Below, piece after piece: positions 27,101-39,100 of a DNA stretch of 64,000 bases (the first letter of the stretch is position 1; each line of letters starts with the position of its first letter). Position numbers and translations under genes: made by a program. This stretch comes from Apostichopus japonicus (taxonomy: Eukaryota; Echinodermata; Holothuroidea; Aspidochirotida; Stichopodidae), in assembly GCF_037975245.1 (NCBI RefSeq), contig NC_092562.1, positions 24,297,554-24,361,553 on the forward strand. Reading direction: 5' to 3'. Below the pieces are notes generated by a model. It had not been told where the DNA came from. It saw nothing but the letters and a program-made list of their open reading frames with translations, and did not search any database.

Positions 27101-30100
27101 TCATGACCTCTGCTGTTTTTAGAAGTAAAGTTGAAATATGTAGTAGGAAAAGGTGTCAAAGATGGTTGATGGGATAGATGATAGTTGAAAGGTGTTGCAA
27201 GTTGAACATGCAGAATGGTATCATTTATGATGGAGATTATTGGAGGGTGCAGGGTGGTTGAAAAGCATGTGCTTAAATCTTTTAATATGAAATGTACCTC
27301 CAGGGACTTATTTGTATGAATTTAGATGTCTTCTTCTTTGATCTGACAGATACCCAACCAAATCACAGTACACTGACGTAGCTACAGCACTGGTTGAAAA
27401 GTTCCCTTGCCTAGCATTCAATGATATTCCATCAGTTAAACCCCATGTAAGTATCCCCAGGAGATTCACCAGAAGGGGTAGGTGGCTCACAAAATGCACT
27501 CTTTTTGTTTGGACAAGGTGAATAGCTTACATGGAGAATGCTGATTGTACAAGCCACCAGGGTTCATGCCTTACAAGTACAGGCACACTGTGCGCCCCAC
27601 TTAATTATACCTTTATTAGTGATGCAGCCTGAGGGTTCTGAAATTTTAGACCTGACCAGTGTTTCCAAGGGTGGTGAGATCAAGTGCTGTTAATTTAGCA
27701 GTAGTTCATAGTAGTGATATCCATTATTGATTGCTACAATATGCAATGTTACTGACTAGGTAGGAAACAAGGAAACAGTAAAGGGATGAAAACACTTAAC
27801 TTGTAGTACTATTAATACATTTGTTATTAATATATGTATCTTTTCAGGAATACTGGAAAACAAAGTTGTCAGATAAATTCCGCAACGAAAGGAAGCATTT
27901 CAATGATGGACTGATAAAGAGGCAACCAAAAAGAAAGAGGGTGGAACTGCCAGTAGACACAGAAGACGAAAGAAGTATTGAAATGCATCAGAGGTATTTC
28001 CATAATTATTTGAATTCTTGCTAAATGTGAAGGAATCACTATATTCATGGTGGTGTGTATATATGACACTTGCTTATGAGGGCTCTGATCTTTTTGGTTT
28101 TAATGTAAATTGTAACCTTTGCATTCATGCTGGTTTGCTCATGCATGTGTGTGTGACACTATCTTGTAAACAAGATAGCTCAACAAGGAAACTTAGACAT
28201 CTTTCATAATTGGTGTGTGGATATACCAATTGCATTAAAGTTGCCTTTTGTTTTTCATGGAGGTCAAAGGTCATTTCAGGTAAGCAGGGGCAAAGTCTGA
28301 AAACCTTGATATTATTAAGCTCATTATTACTATGTCAGTCATTTGTAATTGTGGGGTTGCTGTGAATGTGAGATATAGGGAAAAAAAATGTGGCCTGACA
28401 TGAGTAACAATTTGACCCATTTCTTCATACCTATCATTGTGTGGATTTTAACACAACATAAAAGGTCAGCAATTACTTATAGTTTAATGTGAGTTTTAGT
28501 TTTGGAAATAATCAACATTCTAAGCAAACGTTGTATCTATTGTTAGATGGATGAAGGAGGAAATAAGAAAGAAAACCAAGAACAAAAAGAAAATGGCAGA
28601 ACTTATGAAATTGACGTTCCCAACAAGACGTCGAAGTATCGTGGAAGATGGAGCATTGGTTAAAACCATAAGGGAGAACTATCCAGCCTTGTTTGAAACT
28701 GAGGAGGTACTTTTAACTGCTTGTCAGTTCATACTATAAATGCAAAGCTTTTGGACCAAATGGAATAATTAAAAAAGAGAAACATTTCCATTGTATTCAA
28801 TTTGGAATTCCCAAATAATTCATTAATAGTCTTCTTGAGGATAGGGATATTGCTTACAATGGAACACAATCATGTCAAAGACTAAAGAGTATAAGGAATT
28901 TTAAGTAATACAGTACATGTTCCCAATGGTATTTGGGCAAGGGAGGAACATCCCCTTGAAGTATTAAATATTGATCTGTAATCTGGTCTACATATGAGAC
29001 AGGGAGACACCTAACTATATGAAATATCCTGCCTTTCCATGTGCCCAAATTTGTTGAAAAATGTATCCATAGCAATGATATGCCTAGTTATCAAATCAAA
29101 ATGGGCAGAAATGTAATGCTTAAGTTAAAGAAATAAAGAGTTGGGGTACTTCCTGTTTTTTTGCTATCAGACCTATGTAACATCCATATTTTCTGTTTTG
29201 AGTTTGCAAATATTAGTCCTTAAAGCTTAGAATATACGACATGATAATTTTTTTCTGATATTAATCTTTGAGCCCTTTTCATTTGGCAGTTACTGCAGGA
29301 ATTTCAGAGAATAACTGGAAAAGAAATGTTTCCAACCATTCGAGATAGCCTTACTGGAATCTCATCAAAAGTAGTAAAGTTTGCTGAAAAGCAGGAACCA
29401 AAGAAAAAATTACTACGGTCTTTAGAACTACAGCAGATCTTTACAGTTGAGCAGACTAAAAAGAAAGGTAAAAACACACATGATTACTTTGATAGGTCTA
29501 GTAAGGATCAACATTCCTTGTGGCCATGTTCTCATAATGAATTCAAACATCTCCTTCCTTAGTACTAGCCATAGTGAACTCTGTTCAAGTGATAATAGAG
29601 CTCATTAGCAGTCAAATATGTTAATTGTACTAATTCAATAATGCAAACTTGTATGAATTATGTCCCATATGTTGTATGAAGATTTCCCATTACAAGTAGG
29701 TCAATCCTGTTGATTACTGTAGTGTTTCAAAGCTGTATTTTGTGTAGAAATTTGCCCATCCGTCCATCCTTTCAAAGCAATATTCTTCCAGGGATTGCAT
29801 CCAAACTTGATGAAACTTAAAGACAATTATTAGTACCTGATGGTACATAACAGGTGTGCAAGGATTCAATTTTCATCATCATAATTTGGCAAGCACTGCT
29901 TACTGAAGTAAACTTTTGTATTTTGAAACATATGTTTAACACCAGTAAAAACATAAGAACATGTTTCAGCAATGTGATTAAAGACTTGTCCCACTGTGCT
30001 TCTGTAATACTAACTTTGAAATGCACATAACTTAAAGCAAAATCCAATAATGCCCAAACCAACAATCTTCCATCCTATAGATATAACTGTCTCAAGTTAG

Positions 30101-33100
30101 GTATGATTCTTCATGGGTGACATTATTGTTGTGGCCTCACTGCTAAGTGAGAATTGCATTTTTGTCACTGGGAAACAGTATTGTTTTGTTTTGGTTTGTT
30201 TACTTTATCATGTCACATTAATGGTTTCACAATGTTTCTTATTCTTTTCTTTCTCAGAGCTTGAAAATACATGTGCAGTTTTCATCTTGTCAAAATTGCT
30301 ATCATCTAAAGACATCTTATGTAATGAGGAGGACAGAGACATGGTAATTATGTAATGTAGATCAGTTAGGAATATGGGTTTCAGTAAAGCATATGCCAAG
30401 TAGATATGTGGGTACCAAAGAGTCATAAAGGTGCCAAGTTGCTAGGTGGGTCAAGGTACCAAGTTGCTAGGTGGGTCTCAGGTGGACAGGTATCAAGTAG
30501 ATGGTTTGTTGCCAGGTAGGCAGGAAGGTGACAGTTAAGTTCTTCGGTGTTCTTAGGTGCCAGGTAGGTAGGAAGGTACCAGTTTTTATAGGCTGCCAGA
30601 TAGGTAGAGCCTGTCCAGTATGTTGGTGCTAGTGTGGGTTCAAAAAATATGCATTGTTTGTATAATGTACACTAACAGTGTTCTATATTTCTTCTATTTT
30701 AGAACACTGACATCACATCCCCAACCATATTTTGGAGAGGACAGACACCTTGTAATGCAGATAGGTTCATCATACATGCTGAAAATGAGGCATTTGGTGA
30801 TACAACTGATGTTATAACTGCGTTGGGAAATTTGATGGCCACTTATTGGATCTTCAATATGTCATACCCCCAAGAGTCTAAAGACTTTTTCATTTTCACA
30901 GAAATGATACTTCTCAAACTAACTAATGGGAAGCCAACCAGAGCAGTGAACAATCTTGTCAGCATATTGAAAGGCTTTTAGATATCAATTGCTTGTAAAA
31001 ACGACTGGGATTTGTAAAAAATTTCAGAAAAATTATGTCATATGAATCAGTTAATTTCACATATTGTATGGCCAACTATAAATCAACTTGATTTTCAGTA
31101 AGTCATACCCCAGTCTTTAAAGCCTTTTTTGTATGATGAAATGTAATTTCTTAACTTAATAATAGAGCCCACCCAGTTTAGTTAGCAATTCTATCAGCAA
31201 ACTGAACATTATGTAGATGCATTAGCCTTCATAATTCATATAGATATATGAGACATATGATGGAACATGAATCAGTTAACTGTACAACATGAAAATGTTG
31301 TATGTGGTGTGCAGTGAAACACAAAACTAGTATATGATAGTGTCATGAGAATACCCACTATTAAGATTCATTCCTTTGGGAAGCCTCCCCCCCCCCCCCC
31401 AAAAAAAAGAAGTAAATATCATAAAAGCAACCATGTGCATTTATAGCAATTACTAAAAGTATTGTTTCGTTGTAAAATCAGTATGGAATCATATGAATAC
31501 AATCTTTTAACATGCATATATTAATGCATGAAACTTAATTATGTTGTTATCCTTTAGGTTCACTGTTCATTTTACTTGTAAATGCCACAGTTAGTTTTGC
31601 TTGGTTGTGGATTAGTGGATGTATTTGTAGTACATATGTCACTACTGAACCTTAATTTAACACAGCATGGGAGTTATGGTACAAAGATGTTTAATCTGTT
31701 TATGACATTATTCATGAAGTTGTGTTCTTATCCTTAAGGCTTATTTATTTATTTATCTATTTTTGGGAAGGCAAAAAGCAATTCAAAATCATACTGGCAT
31801 GTGTATCATGAAATTCATGAAATTTGATTTCGATTGAGATTTCTGTTTAGATGGGGCATGGTGAAAATGACAGGAATACTCTGTTGTTATATATCAGTCT
31901 CACTCTATTCTATGTTGAGTTTGACAGCTGTCAACTCAAAATGTTCTCAGCCAAACCATCTTTGAGCAGCATGTATAGTTGTGTTAATTAATGTTTTTAC
32001 TGTTATTCTTTTGTTTAAACATATTAGTATCTGCCCACAGATGTTTTCCTTTGCTTGTTCTGTTCCTTTATAAATTGTCACTCAATATATGTTGCATGGT
32101 TCATTCAGTATAAGTTATTTGTAAAAGCTAGTATAAAGATAGCTAAAAAACTACCAGTACATATGCAGTAACTGTGGAACTGTGACATTTGAATGTCAAG
32201 CTGGTACAGTTAGAGAATGGTGGTGTCATGTTTTTAAAGTTAGAAGGACATATCTCATGGGTCAAAGTACTTGTAATGGACCTGACTATCACTTGTAAAT
32301 TTGAGAAACTACCAGGACCAATTAAAAATCTAGTTGCAATATATACATTTCTTTGTATTTAAATCAGTAGAGTGCCAATCCATTTCAATCTGATGTATAA
32401 ATTAAATTCTTAATTTTTTATCTGTTGATAGGGAGGAGGTGGCAATATGCATCACTGGCCAGATGATTGTTGGTGGGAAGGGGTGATGCAAAGGGGGTGA
32501 TGCAAAGGGGTACTGAAACTGTCCAATAATGCCACTGGCCTTAGTATCCTGGGAAACTGTTGATTTTACCAACTTTTAATTTGTTTCTGCATATTCCAAC
32601 TTTGTTGCTTCTTCAAAACATTTCATTTCTTCTTCAGTTTGAATAGAAGTATAAAAACTCAGCTCTGTGTTATTATGGATTTTTTTAAACTGTTTTGAGT
32701 GTTATTAAACACAAGTGAGTAAATAAACCACATGGTGAATACTATAAGGGACGAACTGTAATACTCAGCTAAACGAGTATTAGTAGCTTTTCACTGAGTA
32801 AATATACTCCTCATAGCTGAGTTATATTACTCCTATGGTGCATACTATAAGGGACGGAATTACTCACGTTTTTGAGTAAATTTAGCCGAAATATTTTTTC
32901 AGTGTACTGGTGCACGAACCAGGTGACCTTCAGCCTCTTGAATCTTTTATCGACATATTTTAAGTCGGCCATCCAAATGAGATGAACCATTGTATTCTAT
33001 CACTGATGGTGACAAGATCAGACGTTCAATCAATTTTAGGATATAGTGTTGCTTTATTGTGGAAAATGTGGATGTTCTGACCACATATTTAGTTCGCAAA

Positions 33101-36100
33101 ATGTAACAAATATGTTAAATATGTGTACAATGCTGATAGGAAATCGTGTAACTGTGCAATGTTATACTGGATACATATGTTGTCCCAGTTTTGGGTAAAG
33201 CTGAAGTTATCCGCTTTGTTAGTATTTTATAGTAAACGTTAATTTGCTTAATTATTTACTTATTACATATATATATATTTATATATAGTTTTACCTTTAT
33301 ACAAGAAGAAGAGAATATAGCATATAGTATATATTTCTTTTGGATCTCAGATATTTCCATATAAATAACCAATTAAATATTTTATACTCGTATCTTAAAT
33401 TAAGGGACACCTATTCTCTTCTGCTATAACACTGGGTTTTTACATTTCAATTGAACTTAACAATTGAATTGTTAAGCTGGAAAGATGTTTCATTTTCAAA
33501 ACCTTCTTTTTTCGGTTGGCAATGTTAACCTATTTAATGAATTAAAATGAATCGAAATACGGAGTCTATATTTGACATACAATATACCAGCAACAGGTTC
33601 TGACAAACATGATATATTACCACTCATTTCTACCACTTGCCTGTATCCACTTGCCTGTATCTACTTGATGTGTAGCAATTTGATGGACATGGTTTAGGTT
33701 GGTGTGAAGAATTTATCACTGGACAGCAAGAATAAATCAAAACTAGGATATGATGTTTCGTGAAATGTTTTACAATCCCACCTCCAATTCCAAAGGAATG
33801 GTTAGAGGCAAACATTTTTCTTTCATATTTCCTATATGCACTATTTCCGTTCCCTTCGAATTTCAAACGACAAAATTCACAAAGTTTAATCATACTAAAT
33901 AACAGTAAAATGTGTTAATAAAGCGCAACAATTTCAATAAAACATGATCGAAGGCGCTATTACATAATGATATTTACTAAAATATCAATAAATAATACCA
34001 AACAAGAAGGTAACACTAAATCTGAATACTAAACATAGCACGTATGCAGTTCGCTAAGTAAATCAAATAACATTTAGAACAATCGATCCAATTTGATGGA
34101 AGGTCGGCAGTGACGGAAAGGAGGGCTGGATGGAGTATTTATTTAACATTGTTTTTCTTCATCTTCGCTTTTTATATGAATACATGCAATTATCGCTCTT
34201 TCCAATTCCCCTTGTGTTTCTTTTCCAAGGTCATAGTGCAAAGGTCACTGGCGTCTAAAAACCTCAACCACGCTAAAGGTGGTAGCATTCTAGCTAGTTA
34301 CCTCAAGATCCTACCTATCTTGATAATGGTATATCCCGGAATGATCAGCCGAGCACTTTTTCCAGGTATTTTCGTTATACATCTTGTATTTGATTGTTGC
34401 ATTTATGTGCTAATACGAGGATATAGGGATGCCCACTGAATCTATCTTATAATTGCTGGTATAAGTGCGAGCTCTTTCTATGTTTTATTGGGCATGAATA
34501 TTTGTCATATTTATTTATTTCATATATATTTTATATATATTTTATATATAAAAGACATGATTCACTGATCATTGGATTTTATTTTGCAGTCCTATGTTGA
34601 AATAAAGTCGTGTTTTTTCTTTTGCAACACCCTCAGCTATCTTAAGTAGCCTAATCATTGGGAGGAGAATTACTACCAATTGGGGTGGGGGTGGGGGTGG
34701 AGGGTTAATTGGGGGTGGGTGGGTGGGGGTAAGTTTATCAGCATGAGCTCTCATAATGCAATCAGGAGATGAAACCTCTTACTTTGACTTTGTTTTCAAT
34801 TTACTGTGAATGCAAATATGGTTGAGATTGAAACCCATGCCATTAATACGTCATATTATGGAATTTCAGATTTTGCATATTCACATCTTTAAATCCATCT
34901 CTCTTAAGGAAAATAGCAGAAGTTCAATATTTGGCTCGATGATGCATATTTTTTACTTGATCAATTCCTAAATGTTGATATCTTCCGAATGGAATAAGAT
35001 TGCTCGTAACGATTTCAGGCAGTCTTTCATCACAAACGTCTCGATCAAATAGATCAATGATCGGAATGGTTAGGTCTGCTTCTTCTGTTAGGTCTGCTGC
35101 TTCTTCTCCAGTAATAGGAAAGATTCTCGAAATCCTTTAAGATAATGCCGTTTCCCTCAAATTCCAATTTTAATAACTTTCTTTGTACTTTTCTTGTCTG
35201 CACCGTAAAAGAAAGTCAATAGAAGAAAGATTATTCCTATACATCAGTATCAAATCACAGTGGCCTAGTCTATATCGGTTTCCTTTCTGTGAATCCGGCT
35301 TTCTTTCTACCCTAACATTGTATATGATATTTCCTCATGGGCGTCGTAGTATACTTCTATTGGAAAGTCTGCATTCGAAAGGCACTGGGTAACACGCATG
35401 TCTATCCTAAACATACTTCTTCATTTTTCAAAACAGGAATTTAGAATTTGTCTAGTTTAAGAATATTGTAACGAATCGTTTATTACAATCTCTTGCAGAT
35501 GAAGTAGCATGTCAGAGTCCTGAGACCTGCTTAGCAGCCTGTGGAAATCCTAAGGGATGTGCAGATATCGCATACCCTAAGCTTCTCGTCGCTTTAATGC
35601 CTACAGGTTGGAACAAACAAACTGTCATTGATTCTCATCATCGAAGTATACACTGAATGAGCACCGAACTAAATGGAACATGTATAAGCTATCGGTCTTT
35701 AACCTTTAAATCAGTCGTTTGTATTTGCCCTGGGAACATCTTTGAGACAATGGCTACAGTAAAAAATGGAAGAAGAAGATGGAAAACAACATTAAATTGT
35801 ACTTCGTCAGCTTTGCTAGTCGACTTCTACATCGAATAAGGAGATTAAAATCAAACTTTTAATTTGAATCCTTCTCTTATATTTGCTCGTGAAATGTGGT
35901 TTGATACAATATAAACTACAAATTGCATTTGTAAGCAAGTACATTGAAGCATGGTGTCTCTTTGATGAATCCAGAAATACAATACTCTATAGTTGGGAGA
36001 CTATACTGGTGAACAATGAAACTATGTTATATCATGCTATCAATCAATGTTGAAGGTATGAAGACACTAATACCACAACATACAGTTGGTTAGAAGTACA

Positions 36101-39100
36101 AGTTTGTTCTTCGTTGATGTTCTTTCCGTCCGTTAGCTTCAAACTTGTATCAGGCTAATGCTCAAGGACTATACAAAGTGGGTCTACACATAAAGGCTAA
36201 GGAATGAAAAAGGTGGCGCTATACAATGGCGAACATTTAGCTGAAGAGACAAATGTCTGATTGCATAAAATTGATTATTTTGTAGTATGATGATAAATAT
36301 TTGAATATGTCTTAGTTTGATCAATTGAAATATCATCTTATACCACACCTGTAAGTAATGTTAATAAGATAATGATTTAACAGTCAGTCAGAGTTAAGAG
36401 CTTAAAAAACAACATAACATGACAATACAGGTATCATTTCGGTTGAGTGTTTAGTTACAACAGTTTCGTTCTATATGTTAAAGACTATAGCTCTGCTGAT
36501 AAATACTAAACATTTTTTTTATTTTTACCCACATACCTCTATTAGGATTAAAGGGGCTTATGCTGGCGGCTATGTTAGCGGCTTTGGTTTCAACCATGAC
36601 GTCAATCTTCAACAGTCTTAGTACTCTGTTTACGATGGATATTTGGACGAAGATGCGAAGCTCGCCATCTGATATAGAACTTCTGGTTGTTGGAAGGTGG
36701 GTATATCAACAGGCCTGGCGATAATTTAGATAAGTAAAATGAAAGCTTCAATAAGGAGGCCCCCATGAAAGAGTTGTCTCTGAATGAGGGCAGACGTGGC
36801 TCTCTATACGCCACTGTATACAAGCATTGGTCCTCCTTTCTCCGCATCTAGTGCCCCCGCTCTGATCACGTCACCTATCCCATCCGAGCCTCATTTGTTC
36901 CGCTGTTTCTTGTACAGCATTCAAGTACTGGAATGCTAGTACAAAACAAAGAGTGCCATATGCTATGCAGCCTTATATACCCAAACATGCAGTTTAAATG
37001 ATAAGACCTCACAGATGTCGCTTGTAGTTTTTCTATTTTTCGCATAATATACAGAAAACATGAAATTGGCTTTGGCGCACTTTCCCTTTTTGTCGGTAGT
37101 GGTTGTTGAAGTTCAATGAACACTAGAAATTCGTTTCAATTCCTTTTCGTAACTGTGTCATTTGGCCAATATTTTGATACATTCTGTCAAATGTTGATCA
37201 TTAATTAGACATGAAATGACGAAAAAGATACACCATGCGTTAAACAAAAATTAAAACTTCGCTATTATGGCTTTTTAACGTTTCAAAATTTAATGAAAAT
37301 TATACCAACCACCAATTAGTGCAGGAGACTTTCTTCCGGTCTAGTAAAAAGAGGAATGACTCCGATCGAGGGACTGCATTTTCTACAAAAGTTTAAGTTT
37401 AAAGAGTAAAGTAAAGCAAATATAAAGTAAAATGAAAAAAAGAGAGTTCACATTGCCATCTGTAAAGTAATTATTTTTTAATTATTTTTAAGCCTATATA
37501 TAATAAATAAAATTACCTTCAATGCACACTTACGTTTCCTCATATATACGGGCGACCAGCTTAAAATATCATATTATGAGGGTTGCGTGATATTTAATGA
37601 AACTAACAGAAACTTTAATAACCACAGTATGTGACTTTGTGCAACGACAGCTCATATCATCTGCAAATTAATGTAAATTTCAGCAAAAATCAGGGTGTTT
37701 TTTTTTTCAAATACAATAAATCAAGATGACTGCTATGTGCCATTATAAACGGTTTTACAATTGTTGCACGTCACTTACCCTCGCCGGTTGTGATTGGTTA
37801 ACGGGGAGACCTAAAGTACAGGTAAAACCGCATGTGACATTTGAATAGGGTGAATGAGATTCCATGATTATACATCCACAGTTTGAGAATTAACTTTGAG
37901 AATTATTTTGTAACGAACACTTGCTTGCATCCAGGGTAAGTACGGTGCTCCCTCCCCCTCCCTCCGACTTTCTACTAAAAATCAAAGGGCAAAGTTTTGT
38001 TAAGATTCATTTATATAAACCTTATATATAGTCTAAATATGCCACAGAATGCACCATCCAAAGTCTTAAATTGCATTTGGTTTTGTTGGGGAGAACCCTT
38101 AGACCTCCCCTCCCCTCTCCCCCATGAAAAGAAGGTTTCAACGATTACTAGGGCTGCACCCCCTTCTATAAAATCCTGGATCCGCCTTGTAACACGTCCA
38201 ACAGGGAAGGCTACGTAATATGTGTTACAAATTAACTGATGAATCAGAACTATGAACAGAATTTCACGGCTAATACGGTGTGACATATGCCCATAGAACA
38301 TAGAAAACGTTGAATGCAGACTGCATATATCTCTAACTATGCCGGATAATATGATATTTAGTTTAAAAACACATTTTGTACCCAGATTATTTATTTTAAG
38401 ACAAATTCGATGTCGACCTCATTATATACTCAGGGCTAATGTAAATACTAAGTTGTTTTATCAAAGGTAATACAATTATCAACATCTTAAATATCAACGT
38501 CAATATCAAGGACACCCATGTAGTATAAAATTCAGTCCAAATGTTATTGAAGTGTATCAAAAATACGTTACGTGAGAGCACACAATTCTGACGATGACAT
38601 CATTTTGAAGTTGATTTCTGTGTCGATTGTTAGATTTTAACTTTCGTGGTCTGTGTAATAAAATGCATAGTCAAGTAGCGTATAGATAGATCATGTGTAC
38701 ATACCATTTTTACCAACAAAACAATATATCATCGATGTATTATATACATTGAATAATGCAAAATACATCAGCGTTAGCTGTAGGTGACAAATCAAATTTA
38801 TATTTCCTACGATATTGAGTGATATGGTATGTAGTCCTCTGTGTGAATTTCCCCATCGTGATTTTTCCTCTCCATTTTACTTTTGAATTTCTTTTCTCAT
38901 TCACTTTGAAGAGTTACTACCGCTGTCGTGGCTGTCGTTGCTGTGTTGTGGCTACCAATCATACAGTCATATGGAGCAGGAGAGTTGTTCTTCTACATCC
39001 AATCAATTGCATCTTACCTCTACCCTCCAGTCTTTGCCATCTTTATTGTCGGTATCCTTTGGGAGAGAGCAACCGAAAAGGTGTTCAGTTTTATTCCACA

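Larger units (their letters stand above)
20852..32904 (+). mobile_element. Complete two-gene CACTA/Mirage/Chapaev (CMC)-type DNA transposon inserted in a coding exon
   Basis: 12,053 bp. The left end CACTGAAAAAATATT and the right end AATATTTTTTCAGTG are perfect 15-bp inverted repeats, flanked by TA on both sides. CACTR termini and a short TSD are properties of the CMC group of cut-and-paste transposons (2-bp duplications are reported for Mirage; 3-4 bp for CACTA/Chapaev). Excision of the element plus one TA restores the SGLT reading frame and motif exactly, which independently fixes both boundaries. Inside are a transposase (22873-25377) and a spliced accessory gene (25643-30981), both on the + strand. 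Subterminal ACTCA/TGAGT repeats lie at both ends. No decay is seen in either ORF or in the TIRs, suggesting a young copy. Confidence 0.93.
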
